DNA of 64,000 nucleotides from Mytilus galloprovincialis (taxonomy: Eukaryota; Mollusca; Bivalvia; Mytilida; Mytilidae), in the NCBI RefSeq assembly GCF_965363235.1, contig NC_134848.1:65476681-65540680 (forward strand). The letters are read 5' to 3'. Position numbers and translations under genes: made by a program. This document shows positions 32,637-45,804 of the stretch, in pieces (position 1 is the first letter of the stretch; each line of letters starts with the position of its first letter). A model generated the notes under the pieces. It searched no databases, had not been told where the DNA came from, and saw nothing but the letters and a program-made list of their open reading frames with translations.

Positions 32637-34205
32637 CAAAATCAAATTTGAAATTTTTAAGTGTCACTGTTACCGTTCAAGAGTTATCATGTCCCTTTAA
32701 AACTATAAGAAGTGCTGACTCTTTCGTTTCCTTTGTCTTAAATAAGTCTAACTCAATCAAATGTTAGGAACCTTATACGCGATTCACATTACCCCATAAC
32801 ACAGATCTGTGAAGCTCAATATTGGGTCCCGTTGGCGTCACTGTTCATGTTTTTTTAGATGTAAAAAGTTGTGGTACGAGTACCAATGATACAAATGTCA
32901 ACCCGGAGCCTTGAGATAGGAAAACTGCTAAATCTATTGTTTCCGTTCTTTAACTTTAATTTGCCTCAGCCAAATGTTTTGAAACTTATTCACAATGCTT
33001 ATGGTCACAAAACGGTAAAAATTACGCGAATCCTGCATCTATATGTGGAAGTTTACTCATTTTTTTTCACAAGCAGGGGCATCTGTGATTAATAGACATA
33101 TTCTACATTTATTTCAGTAATCAGCTTATTTACTTCCATTGAATTCTTTTTTAAATAAACTGAACTTGCACATCTTTTTTCAGGATCTCGGTGCAGTTTT
33201 GTAACAGACAGTGATATCAAGTTAAATGTGACCAACTTAACAAAGTGTTTCACTAAATTGAGCTCTCTGTCTAAATGACTTTAATGGTTCTTAGCATTGA
33301 GTTCAGTTTATTGATATGTGTATACCTTCTGTGTGAATTTTTATGATGTAAAAGCAGACTATCCATACCTACATGTCCATGAAATGAAATCTAAGGTAAA
33401 ATGATTGAAATATTTTGCATTATCTATCACAACTGGCAGCACATGATGCTACTGAAGCAGTAAATTTTCTTACTTGATATTCACGGAATTTAAAGGATTT
33501 AGTTTCATCTGAACCAAACATTCTTAAAAATTGAGAATGCAAATGTGGAATGTGTAAAAAAGACAGTAACAATGTCAAAAGAGCAGAAAGCAGTCAAAGG
33601 CCATTTATGAGTCCTCATAGCTGACTATGCGGTATGGGCTTTGTTCATTGTTGAAGGCCGTACGGTGACCTATAGTTGTTAAAGTCTGTGTCATTTTTGT
33701 CTTTTGTGGATAGTTGTCTCATTGAAAACTATACCACATTTTCTTTTTTATATCTTCAACAAAGCGAGAAAATCCCTCGTCCAGAGGCGGGCTTCAGATG
33801 GCCCTTAACAAAATGTGTACCAGTTCAAACTTCAAATTATAAAATAAACTTACAATTAAAAACATACAAGACTAACAAAAACCAGAGACTCCTGACTTGA
33901 CGTCAAGGTAATCATACCAAGAGACACATCCAATATGCAAAGGTCAAGAGTCAAAAAGTCATAGTCTGTCAAGAGATTCTTGTGAAAAAAAAGAGATTTT
34001 GATAAAAGGGTCATTGTGGTACACAAAACTAACAATATATCATATGTATCTAATACATCTTAGAAGATGTGGTACGAGTGCCAATCATACAGTTAATTCT
34101 CCATTTAATTCAAACAAAATATACAAGTTTTACATTGAGGGCAAAGGTCAAGCTCACATGAAGTTTCTCGTGCCAATAGACTCATCATCTTATCATGTCT
34201 TACAT
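32637..34205. other. Intergenic with repeat pieces
   Basis: Pieces of known dispersed repeats lie at 33530-33900 (family 5 start, then 'gttgaaggccgtacggtgac' and 'agactcctgacttga') and 34060-34110 (family 2). No supported exon; frames 32871-33092, 33676-33900 and 33999-34259 fall on or beside repeats. Confidence 0.45.
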
Positions 34206-34400
34206 GATTGTTTGTCGTTTTATGCTATGAGCTTGAAATTTAAGGCCAGGGGTCTGTAATTAGGTAGCTGCGTTGGTTGGTGTCTTACAAGCCTTTTTGT
34301 CGTTTTATGCTATTAGTTTTCAGGCCAGGGGTCTGTAGTTAAGTAGATCCGTTGGTTGCTGTCTTAAATGATTGTTTGTCGTTTTATGATATTAGCTTTA
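34206..34400. repeat. Tandem repeat, about 80-90-bp unit, 2.3 copies
   Basis: Unit contains 'gtttgtcgttttatgctat', 'aggccaggggtctgta' and 'cgttggttgstgtctta', seen at 34206, 34295 and 34373 with small indels. Confidence 0.8.
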
Positions 34401-34554
34401 AGGCTATCATGTGTTATGTGTATACCCTGAAAACATAAATAACAACAAAACTACCAATTTCACAAATAAAAACCGGTAAGTACAAATAATTCCAGTTTAG
34501 TTTTTATCTGCTCCTGTTTGCAATGTATACTGTTAGATACAGTATCTTGAGGAA

Positions 34555-35195
34555 TTCTTAAGAGTCATGAGGAAATCTTATGAATCATGAGGAAATCTGA
34601 TGAACGATAAGGACATCTGATGAATCATGAGTAAATCTTATGATTCGTGAGGAAATTTTATGATTCATGAGGAAATCTTATGACTCATGAGGAAAACTTA
34701 TGAATCATGAGGAAATCTTACAAGTCATGAGGAAGTCGGGTGAATCATGAAAAAATCTGATGAATCATGAGGAAATCGTATGAGGCATGATGAAATTTGA
34801 TGAATCATGAGGACAACTGATGAATCATGAGGACATCTGATGAATCATCAGGAATTATTATGAGTCATGAGGAAATCTGATGAATCATGAGGAATTCTGA
34901 TGAATCATGAGGAAAGTTTAAGATTCATGAGGAAATCTGATGGACCATGAGGACATCTGATGACTCATGAGAAAATACCATGAGTTATGAGGAAATCTGC
35001 TGAATCATTAGAAAGATGATGAGTCATGAAGAAATCTGATAAATTATGAGAACATCTAATGAATCACGAAACGATCTGATGAAACAAGAGGAAATCTGAT
35101 AAATCATGAGAAAATCTGATGAATCATGAGGAAATCTTATGCGTCTGGTGGAAATATGATGAATCATGAGGAAATTTTATCAGTCATTAGGACAT
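34555..35195. repeat. 20-21-bp minisatellite
   Basis: About thirty degenerate head-to-tail copies of 'tgaatcatgaggaaatct' plus two or three bases. The right part overlaps the start of duplication copy B; the short array at 25066-25215 is its counterpart in copy A. Confidence 0.95.
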
Positions 35196-36394
35196 CTGAA
35201 GAAATGGTCAGAAATAAATAACGTTTTGCGATGAGATTATTAATTATAACGTCAATACCATGCACTATTGAGAATATTTTTTTCAAAACGAAATGAACAT
35301 CTTGAGGAAAAGGGAACGGATTTTATAATTTGATTTCGAGTCTTGCTTTTTTTTTTAGAATATTTAGCTAAAATTTTTGTCTTCACAAGTTCTTATCTAA
35401 AACAAAACAATCACCTGGACCTACATATGATATCCGATATTTTGACATCTTTATTTGAAAAGAAATAATCAATGAGAAGCTGCTTTCTTAATTTCAAGAA
35501 TCTGTTGGTTATGGTTTAATACCAATATTTCTATTTACTGTTTTGTCGATACCCTGATCAGGTTAAATTAGTTGATTGATAATCAATCTTAATTCTTAAT
35601 CTAAACGAGTGTAACAAAGTCGATTGATGGACGCTAAATTTATATTTTTATTCACAGATGAAAAAAATACAGTTTTTTACTGCCAAAAGAAAATGTATTA
35701 GATATTGCTAATTTAAGTGTACATAATGTATATACATTTTACATAGTCTCTCATAACTCTCTTACATTTTTGTATATGTTTTGTGTTATGTTTTTTTTAA
35801 CTATTTGTATGTTTTATAAAATGTAGAGGTAAGACTTATATATATTGTCTTCTGGTGTTGTGTTGTCTTGATTTTCGATTTAAATATGACCTCAAATTGA
35901 CTCTTTAACAGCGAAAATAACAGAAAAGCGATTGAAAACAATGCTCTTCGTCTGGCGTATATACAAAATGTAATCATGGTATCTATTATGAGTTTATTTA
36001 CAACCACTGGGTCGATGCCACTGCTGGTGGAGTTTTAATTCCCGAGGGTATAACTAGCCCAGTAGTCAGTACTTCTGTCCTGACATGAATTATCATTGAT
36101 ATGGTCATATTTATAAATTTACTGTTTATAAAATTTAGAATTTTTGAAATACTAAGGCTTTTCTACCTCAGGAATAGATAACCTTAGCTGTATCTGGCAC
36201 AACTTTTAGGAATTGTGGTCCTCTATGCTCTTCAACTTCGTACTTTTTTTAGCCTTTTAAACTTTTGTGGATTCGAGCGTCACTGATGAATCTTTTGTAG
36301 ACAAAACTCGCGTCCGAAACGCGCGTCTGGCGTATATACAAAATGTAATCCTGGTATCTATGATATGTTTATTTTCATATAGCATGTTAAGAAT

Positions 36395-36560
36395 AGCTCA
36401 CAGTAGATGTGCAGACCGATTGACAGAATAGTTCTTAGTTGATGTACAAACCGATTAACAGAATAGATCACAGTAAATATGCAGACCGATTGATAGAATA
36501 GCTCTCAGTAGATGTGCAGACCGATTGACAGAATAGCTCAACGTAGACTTGCAGATCGAT
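36395..36560 (+). repeat. 36-bp minisatellite, duplication B, first array
   Basis: About four and a half units of the same 36-bp sequence found at 26440-26660; the array is cut at 36558 by the start of the second internal tandem copy. Confidence 0.85.
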
Positions 36561-37489
36561 TGTTTCAAGAATCTGTTGGTTATGGTTTAATACCAATATT
36601 TCTATTTACCGTTTTATCGATACCCTGATCAGGTTAAATTAATTGATTAATAATCAATCTTAATTCTTTTAGAAAATCTAAACGAATGTAACAAAGTTGA
36701 TTGATTGAAGCTTATTTATATCTTTATTCACAGATGAAAAAAAAATCAGTTTTTTACTGCCAAAATCTGCACAGACATTTTATTGAAAAGAAAATGTATT
36801 TTATATTGCTAATTTAAGTGTACATAATGACTATACATTTTAGATAGTCTCTCATAACTCTCTTTGGAGTGACTCTTATATGTTTTATGTTATGTATTTT
36901 TTAAAACTATTTGTATGTTTTATAAAATGAAGAGGTAAGACTTATATATATTGTCTGGTGTTGTGTTGTCTTGATTTTTGATTTAAATATGACCTCAAAT
37001 TGAGTTAAGCAATTACAACATCTTTAACAAAGAAAATAACAGAAAAGCGATTGAAAACAATGCTCTTCGTCTGGCGTATACACAAAATGTAATCATGGTA
37101 TCTATGATGAGTTTCTTTACAACCACTGGGTCGATGCCACTGCTGATGGAGTTTTAATTCCACGAGGGTATTACTAGCCCAGTAGTCAACATTTCTGTGC
37201 TGACATGAATTATCATTGATATGGTCATATTTATAAATTTACTGTTTACAAAATTTTGAATTTTTGAAATACTAAGATTTTCTACCTCAGGAATAGATTA
37301 CCTTAGCTGTATTTGGCACAACTTTTAGGAATTTTGATCCTCTATGCTCTTTAACTTTGTACTTTTTTTAGCCATTTAAACTTTTTAGGATTCGAGCGTC
37401 ACTGTTGAATCTTTTGTAGACAATAGGCATATATACAAAATGTAATCCTGGTATCTATGATGTGTTTATTTTCATTTAGCATGTTAAGA

Positions 37490-37770
37490 ATAGCTCACAG
37501 TAGATGTGCAGACCGATTGACAGAATAGGTCTTAGTTGATGTACAAACCGATTGACAGAATAGCTCACAGTAAATATGCAGACCGATTGACAGAATAGCT
37601 CTCAGTAGATGTGCAGACCGATTTAAATAATAGCTAAAAGTAGATGTGCATACCGATTGACAGAATAGCTCTCAGTAAATGTGCAGACCGATTGACAGAA
37701 TAGCTCAACGTAGACGTGCAGATCGATTTAAAGAATAGCTCTTAGTAGATGTGCAGGCCGATTGACAGAA
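37490..37770 (+). repeat. 36-bp minisatellite, duplication B, second array
   Basis: About eight units of the 36-bp sequence 'gaatagctc.cagtagatg' plus 'tgcagaccgattgaca', ending at 'cagaataatagaattatc' as in copy A. Confidence 0.9.
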
Positions 37771-40700
37771 TAATAGAATTATCAATAATAAAAATATTCA
37801 TTTAATTTTAAAAGCTTTGTATTCAGGTTGCATGTCAGCAGATGATTTTTGACTTGTTTTTTCATAACTTTTTTTAACATCATAATAGTTTTACATTATT
37901 CCTGAACACGCTGGTTAAGGAAACAAAGCTTACAGAATTATATAATTTCATATTGCTTCTGGAAGGTGCATAGACATCTACATTTGTATGATGAATGAGA
38001 CATAACTTATGTATTTGTTATTATCGTAGGCAAGTCAATCATGCAAAAGATACATATACAAATGACAGTTCTAATAAATTTATTTATCGTTTTTGACTTG
38101 ATTTTTAATAATGACTCTGTCAATTTTTGGTATTTATCTTATGTTGAATAATTATTGTCACGTCTTTGTTTCTTAATTCGGACATATGTACTCATTAGTC
38201 TCAATTTTAATTCTGGTATGCTAATACTTCAAACGATTTAAAAAGCAATAACATTAACCGATTTGAATAATTGGCAAAGATAAAAAAAGAAAACTTTTGT
38301 TGGTTATAAATTAGTTATAGCTTATATTGGACAGATAATTATCGATAACGATAATCAATCTTGAGATTTGTCAAATAAAGAAAGAAAATAAATATTAGTG
38401 AAATGTTCCTTTTGAGCTTTGTGGTTTTTATTTTGATTAGCCAATTATCAATTTACTTGAACAATATAATAGAAATTCTATTTCCTTGCTCCACATTTTT
38501 ATGGATTATACAAGCCATTGTGTTTACTGGATACGACAGAGAATGCAGATTATACAGGATTCGAGAAACTTACTTAAATAACACATTAATCGCTCTGAAG
38601 TCACAGTGTTGTGTAGTAATAAGATACAAATTACCAAAATACCGAAATTAAGTCATTGTACTTAGTGTGCATTTGACAAATTCATTTCTCAACATAAGTT
38701 ATCTAAAATTAAAAGATAAAAATGCGAAGAATAAGAACATTGAAAAAAAAAATTAAAAACAAATTAAAAGTGAACTTCAATGATAACGGAGGAATATCTT
38801 TGCAATAAGAGGAACTATTACTCTAAAATTTTACAAATTTTAGTCGCATGACAAATTTTAAAGTAGCAAAGGTTAGAGAATACCATGCATAAAAATGTAC
38901 CTGCTTCCAGCCTATGAACTGTATTGGTTTTTAAAATGAAGTGGCGCAGAAGTAGCATTGGCACAAATCAGTTGTGGAGCAGATGAGTTCATTTTTGGCG
39001 CAAAAAGATATCGCCCAAACGTTGTACAACAGAAAAGCTGATTGAACATTAGTGACAATTTGTCACGCCTTCATGAATGGGCTTATGTCCTATCAAATAC
39101 CTTCAGCAAGCTTCCATTAAAATTATTTTACGCACAAGAAACTGTATTGTCTAAACACAACAACAAAAATAATTCAGTCTATTTTGCCTTAAACGTGTAA
39201 TGAAGCCACAAACTCGTAATATTCAAAAATAGTTCACTTTCGGTTGATAAAATGTAGAAAGTCTGAATAGAAATATATCAATTATGTCCAGTGTGCGTTT
39301 AAAAACGGGCTCTATTTTGAAATTTTGAGATACTAAAAACTTGTTTTTAGTGTACAGAGTTTTAGAGGTCAATATGACTTTTAAGTACCGGTCTTTGTAA
39401 AAAAGGCAATGTAAAAGCAAAAACATTTTACCCTTAACATGCTTAACGTCAGTACTATGTTGTGCAGTCATAATTTAACTAATTTGATTAGTTCCAACAT
39501 TCAAATTTTGAAGATCATTGCTCCATTCGTTAAAAAACCTTTCTTTTGTATTTTGATTTCAACAAAATGACTCCTCCCCTGAAATATAAAATAAAATAGT
39601 TCTACCAATTACTTTAATCAAGTTAAGGGACCAAGGCATAAACATTTAGTCTAGCCAATCCTAACTTCTGTCATAATGAAATAAAACAGTTTTCGGGACC
39701 TTTTTTTCTTTTGCCTGTTGCTACACAACTGATATTTTTGGTACTTTGATGTAAAACGATAGACTAACATATCGATGAAGCATTTTTCTTTTTTCAGGTT
39801 GCCGATTTTTTGTGAATATTGAAAGTCAAATACAAATGTTATGTATCTGGATCTCAAGTGAAAATATGAATAGAGGGGCATCATATATATACTACTCTAT
39901 TTGTACTATCTTGTGGATAAGAGCAAGATTACATTAGATAAGTGAATATAAGTTAAAATATGAAGTAATATTAACTTAGTAAAAATTAAAATACACAAAA
40001 AAGGAGGGTGATCCATAGCCTCATCGCCTGTGTTACGGACGTGATAATCTATATTTGCGTATAATATCAATTTCATCCCGATAGTACAGTTGAATATTAT
40101 AGTCCCTAAGTGGTCTATTGCCACCAAAAAAATTAATACTGCTCCCTATAAGTAATCATATATAGGTGGCGTTCTTATTTGTTTACAAATATACCATCTT
40201 AAAATATGTCCTAACGTTAGGACCATCCTAAGATCATCTTAAGACACCTAAATAGGTGATTTAAAGTTAGGACGATTACTTTAGTTATCAAAAGTACCAG
40301 GATTATAATTTAGTACGCTAGAAGGCGCGTTTCGTCTACATAAGACTCATCAGTGACGCTCATATCAAAATATTTATAAAGCCAAACACGTACAAAGTTG
40401 AAGAGCATTGAGGATCAAAAATTCCAAAAAGTTGTGCCAAATACGGCTAAGGTAATCTCTGTCTGGGATTAGAAAATCCTTATTTTTTCGAAAAAAATCA
40501 ATGTTTTGTACTATGACTTTTCCTAATTTACGACATGTTTGATAAACCCACTTAGGACCAAGATACGTCCTAGTTCTAAGAGCGCTTCGATAAACAGGCC
40601 CCTGGTACTGATTATCGGTACAATGGTTTAAAAGGATGAGTTACAGATCACGTTTCGTCTCCGTTTCGGTTGACCATTATTTGATCCTTGCATATAGAAA

Positions 40701-40984
40701 TTGAAATAGAAACAGTAAATCAATAAATAAATAAATAATCTTTATTGCAAGAGAATAAGCCCATTAATTTAAACTAATTTTCCTGAGAGTCAAAATATTC
40801 ATAAAATACAAACAATATTATATTGATATATACACAATATACAATTTTAAATGGATGTTAATGAAAAAGCATATTTAAACTGCCTTCTTCGTTAACAAAT
40901 TGTAACATTTTGTTTTGAAAGATACCAGTGTATTACTCATATTTATTTCATTTGGTAAACTGTTCCAATCATCCGATCTTAAAA

Positions 40985-42310
40985 ATGAATGACACTGATC
41001 TTCAAGAAGTCTCTACTCATAAACATTTAGATATTATTTTTTTCAAATAATGGATTATGGAATATTCACATTGAATATATAGTTAAACGTGCATACAATA
41101 GAATAAATATCCTCAGGAAGATACGTTTTGTACTGAATAGGTTCACTTTAGAAAAAATGTATTTTTCATACATTCGACCAATATTAGAGTACGGAGATGT
41201 CATTTGGGATAATCAAACACAATACTTGATAAATAAAGTGGAAAATGTTCAAATTGAAGCTATGAGAATTGTAACAGGTGGGAATACATTAACTTCGATA
41301 CAGATGCTTTATAAGGAAACGGGTTTGGAAACACTTTCAGAAAGAAGGGAAAAACACAAGCTCACTATGTTTTATAACATGGTGAATAAGGAAACTCCAT
41401 ATTATTTACAAAACTTGGTACCAAATCAAATAGTTAATTTACATAACCATTTCACTCGTCAGACTCAAAATACTTCGGAAATTCGTACAAGAACCAATCT
41501 ATACTCCGATTATTTCCTTCCTTCGTCTATTAAATTGTGGAATAAGTTACCAGACCAAACGAGAAATTCTACGTCTAAGCATTTTTAAAAGTCGTATAAA
41601 AAACCCAAATAACAAATGCCCAAATTTTTACTACACTGGTACAAGAATGGGTCAAGTATTACATGCCAGATTAAGGATGAATAGTGGTTCTCTAAATGAA
41701 CATTTGTTCAAGCGAAATCTAGTAGATTCTTCAAACTGCTTGTGTGGTTTGATCGAGTCTCACAGCTCATTTCTTATTGCATTGTAAAAAATATGACGAA
41801 TTGTGTAATGACATTATTTTCTCAATTAATTATCCAGTCACACTAAACACGAATTTACTTTTATTTGGATCACAAGCTCTAAATTTAGACCAAAATAAAG
41901 ATATTTTTGGAAAAGTACAAAAATTTCTACTAAAGTGCAAGAGATTTACAAGTTAAATTGTTATTCACTATTCTCACTAAGTTGCATTTCATCTAAACAT
42001 GTGTGTAGTATTTCGGTGTAGTGTTCTTTTTTCTGTTTTTTACTTTTGTTGTATTTATTTTCATTATTTTAAAATGAGTTTTGTTTTCTCCTTTCTTTCT
42101 TTTTTTGTTATATAGTTACTTAGTTTATTCTTGTTACATATCATAGTAACATTGCATGCTATATTTATGTAATAGTTAACTGGAGTTGGTATTTCAAGGA
42201 AACGGATTAACATATGCCATATATAGCTTGTTTCCGAATCCTATTATTATTTTGTATTTTGTATGATGATATAGTTGTATTGATGATGAATAAATATGTT
42301 TAAACTAACT
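40985..42310 (+). mobile_element. Non-LTR retrotransposon (LINE) 3' fragment, frameshifted
   Basis: Reading begins near 40985 and passes a frameshift at a T-run (about 41038-41046) into AYNRINILRKIRFVLNRF, then the open segment 41157-41588 starting MYFSYIRPILEYGDVIWDN. This is the region after the reverse transcriptase catalytic core in LINE pol proteins, with further typical pieces FLPSSIKLWNKLPDQ. A frameshift near 41588 is followed by a CLCG..ES..S sequence resembling the terminal CCHC-type knuckle, again frameshifted. The 3' tail ends 'aataaatatgtttaaacta'. The copy is 5'-truncated and dead; the same tail recurs at 19445-19560. Confidence 0.8.
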
Positions 42311-42679
42311 GAGCCAGAATTTATAAAAGTTTTCGTTTTTGTCTTTTGAAGTTTTAATAGTTTTTCATCAGCTGAACGTAAATTATAATTTTGATTATCA
42401 GTAAAGTGAATATATCTGTCCACAGGTTTATGTAATGCCTACAGATCTAAAGCAGATTATTTATATGCTAGTCCATAATGAGGACAGATTGAGTTGACAT
42501 TTATCTCTGTTTCACCTTATTTGTTTTGCGATAGGAATTAATTTTCAGTCTGAGACTATTGATGTAGTAATGACATAATCTACAAAAATGTAACCTGAGT
42601 TTAATAATATGTGCCTTTACAAATGGAAACTTCAAAAGAGTCTTTATAGTCACGAATTAGTTGTTTATTTGTTATTCGT

Positions 42680-42910
42680 TCAGACGTATAAATGAGGGTC
42701 TGGATGGGAGTCCTTCAGCTCTGATTTCTTTTTTTTATTTTCTTTTATAAATATTGCCCATTATTCTCTATTCTGTATATATCAGCACCCAATTATTCTC
42801 TATTCTTATTTTTTTGCGGAAGGGGGGGGTGCTTTTCTCTATTATTTATACTGTTTGTCATTTATTCTGCTCTTTTTTCCCATTATTCTGTGTTAAATCA
42901 ACCTCGTACA
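42680..42910 (+). repeat. Dispersed repeat with 'attattctctattct' units
   Basis: Starts 'gagggtctggatgggagtcc' and contains repeated 'attattctctattct'. A related copy lies at 48705-48930 inside the vWA gene, starting 'agagggtctggatgtggggt' and ending 'attctgaccctcattc'. Noncoding. Confidence 0.65.
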
Positions 42911-44264
42911 GACTTTCACGAATACGACAAGTAAGAGGATCAATTCTGTTTGAAACATCTTTTTTATGATTGTAATACTTTGACGACGATATAATAAGAT
43001 CGTAGATGCATATACATTTAAATTTAAAAAAGTGTTTGATATTTCGTTACTTTAATAACTGCTTTATAATACATTAAAACAAAAACAAAATGTGATTATA
43101 AAATGGTAATTACAAGCATCACATCGTTTTGATCTTTATCCGCATTGACAGGAAACATCGTTTTGATAAAAGCCATTATCGGTTGTAATCTCTTGTTGTC
43201 CATTTAAAACTCTGACCTAATAGGTTTCGTTTACGATTTTGATGATTAAAGTTTAAAATGTATTGATACATGTTCTACAAATTCCGCCTTGAATATTTTC
43301 ATTATGTCGTCTTCGTTCTGCGCTTATCTACATATATTTGTGTCGCCATGTGCATTATTAAGTTAACAGCAGTTTACCGATGCAAAAATCTCATAAATCG
43401 TTACGGAGATACAAATCAAAGTAACACATATAGTCGGAGAAAATCATTTACTTGTTTGTCAATTGTGTTTTATGTATGTAATTTTTTGGCTACTAGATTC
43501 TAATAATGGTCAAGTTAGCCAATAATTTGTTTGGTTATTCACCCAAATATATCAATATAATTGAACAAAAACAACTGCAATACGAATGGGAGGTTTAGCT
43601 AGCTTTAAAACTAGATTTAACCTCCACTTTTTTTTCGGAAAATGCTTGTACGAAGTCAGCAATATGGCAGTTGTTTTCCATTGTTTGATAAAGTCAAGAA
43701 TTTAATTTTGGGAATTTTTATGGACTTCCCCTTTTTGAATTTACCTTAAATTTCGGTTAATTTGTTACCATCTTTTAAATAGGCCCATCGGGAGCCAATT
43801 ATTACATAACTCTGTATATTACCTGTAACAGTCATATTTGCTCTCCTTTTTCGTCCTATCCTCTTTTATCTTGATTCCAAGTTCATTTTATAACAATCGT
43901 TGCAAAATACATCTAGCTATGAGTCTTTTGTACAAATGAATAGAATAACCATAAATATACCGAGTATCTTCTGTCTTAAATTAAAATATTATTTCTAGAA
44001 ACCCGTTCATTTTCTGAAAAAATAATGAGTGATGGCATTGATGGGAGTTATTGAATCGTTTTTAAGTTTAACTAGTTGAATGTGTTGCTTAGTTTGAAAA
44101 ATTCAGAACAGTAAGCGCCGCTTTAATTTAAGTTATACTCTGAACAGACCCTCATAGTCAATTTCTAGATGTAAAACAGTATATGAGTGAAACCTAACTG
44201 TATACGTTGTATCTTTTATTTCAAGTTCAATGCAATAGATGCGTTCATCATAGTCCTAACAGGT
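42911..44264. other. Intergenic; family 4 repeat in reverse
   Basis: Bases about 43570-43780 are a reverse copy of dispersed family 4 ('tgtacgaagtcagcaatatg', 'ggacttcccctttttgaat'). No supported exon. The frame at 43270-43503 shows no domain. Confidence 0.45.
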
Positions 44265-44480
44265 TTAATTATTCAGTGTAAGGAGATCGACTGCATAGTG
44301 GTAGATGAAGTTAAATGATATTGCTAGCTTCTTTCTCTTCTTCCTGAGACGCTCCCGAAGAAAGTTTGCCTCATATGAATAGTGGAACAAGCGTGCTAGA
44401 AGACGAGCACAGATGGTAATCATAGAAATCCCGAGTTTTTGTTTAAAACATCGTCCTAAAAATATATTGTCAATCAATGT
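44265..44480 (-). pseudogene. Broken reverse-transcriptase fragment
   Basis: Minus-strand frame containing LGISMITICARLLARLF and then LAISFNFIYHYAVDLLTLNN. I recognise this as the motif B to motif C stretch of a reverse transcriptase family common in bivalves, in which the intact form has a GTN-type motif B and a YIDD catalytic box. Here the catalytic box is changed to YAVD and the GTN is changed, so the fragment is inactive. Only about 70 codons remain. The family assignment is from memory of related sequences and needs a database search. Confidence 0.5.
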
Positions 44481-44925
44481 ATACTGCTGTTGTTTTTTGT
44501 TTTTTGTTATTGTTTTTCGTTATTAGCATTGTCAGTTTTTTTAGACTTATGATTTTGAGTGTCCCTGTGTCTTTTGGAATAAAAAATAAGTAAAATATAA
44601 TGCAACTGTAACATATGACGTATATTTCAATTCACCATTTTTGTAGATTCGTTGTTTTCTCCCTATGTCTTAAAACTACTGAACAGTATTAATCTTGACA
44701 TTGATTTTTTGTTCTTCATATATTTCCTCGTATGTCTGCCCTTTATGTCATTTGTCTAGATGTGAATGTACTAAACCCCATTTATACTAAATATCATTGG
44801 TATGAAAAATTTGAGAGATATTGAAAATGCAACAACTGTACAAAAATATATATAATACATGGCATGTCACAACTTAAAAAAAAACAACATAAAAGGCAGC
44901 AAGTATTCAACGTGTCTGCATCCGT

Positions 44926-45146
44926 AATACTGTAAACCAACTTATTTTCGCGAGCGATTTATTTCCCGACTTTCGCGAGTAGAAAAATTACGCGAATATA
45001 AATCGGCGCGAATATATAAAACTTAGATTTTTCCTTATTAAACTACATCAAGTAAATTATAAAATCGCGAATTGAATAACCGCGACGTGGACTAAAAAGG
45101 GTTAAAAAAAAGAAATACAGTATTTGCGAAAATAAGTTGCTATACA
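44926..45146. mobile_element. MITE with long terminal inverted repeats
   Basis: Left end 'atactgtaaaccaacttatttt' in part and right end 'aaaataagttgctatacagt' are reverse complements over about 23 bp with two mismatches; a TA flanks each side, as for Tc1/mariner-type insertion. The inside is rich in 'cgcgaat' words and has no open frame. Length about 220 bp. Confidence 0.8.
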
Positions 45147-45314
45147 GTATATTTGAAATTGAAGTTAGATCGATAATATAAGAACAGTTTTAAATTAGTA
45201 CTTGAGAGCTGGCATGCTAATACGGAAAGAAAATTTCTTTGATTTGAAGCTATAAAACTTTGCATATCATTTGACACTTAGGGAGACGAAAGGGATATTC
45301 AAACTCATAAGTCG

Positions 45315-45608
45315 AAAACAATCTGACGCCTATTAAAACGTTTAAATCGCTGCATTTGTTTTTACCTGTCCTAAGTCAGGAACCTGATGTTCAGTGGTTG
45401 TCGTTTGTTGATGTGGTTCATTAGTGTTAGACCGTTGGTTTTCCAGTTTGAATGGTTTTACACTAGTCATTTGTGGAGCCATTATAGCTGGCTGTTCGAT
45501 GTGAGCCAAGGCTCCGTGTTGAAGGCCGTACTTTGACCTATAATGATTTACTGTTACAAATTGTGACTTGGATGGAGAGTTGTCTCATTGGCACTCATAC
45601 CACATCTT
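45315..45608 (-). repeat. Dispersed mussel repeat, family 2 (reverse, long copy)
   Basis: Contains 'gttaaaacgtttaaatcgct'-like start, 'gtgagccaaggctccgtgtt', 'gaaggccgtactttgacc', 'tggatggagagttgtctc' and 'ggcactcataccacatctt' (each in order). This is the most complete reverse copy in the window. Confidence 0.75.
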
Positions 45609-45804
45609 CTTTTATCTATTGACAAAGCCATTGCAAAAAAATATAAAAACGACGAAAAGTGTTGCTGTTTGTTTAAATTCTACGACTTATATTTGAGATA
45701 TGTAAAGGGGAAGATTTGTGTGCATGTCAAATTGGTTTTAACCCACCACATGTAGAGGCTTAGACCAATTAAACTATCTTGACTATGTATTGCTCATCTC
45801 TTTT

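Larger units (their letters stand above)
35046..40720. repeat. Segmental duplication, copy B
   Basis: Collinear with 25066-30710. Differences are an internal tandem duplication of about 1.1 kb (35496-36558 repeated at 36559-37770, both carrying family 1 and the 36-bp array) and a private block at about 39485-40035. The frame at 38403-38651 opens with a hydrophobic stretch, but the matching region in copy A (27280-27545) is not kept open, so it is not supported as a gene. Confidence 0.85.

Noticed and set aside
34555..35195. CRISPR-like array
   Set aside because: Units are contiguous and degenerate with no unique spacers between them; the sequence is eukaryotic. It is a minisatellite.
38403..38651. 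Small membrane protein gene in duplication B
   Set aside because: Its hydrophobic start is AT-rich noncoding-like and the matching segment of copy A is not open.
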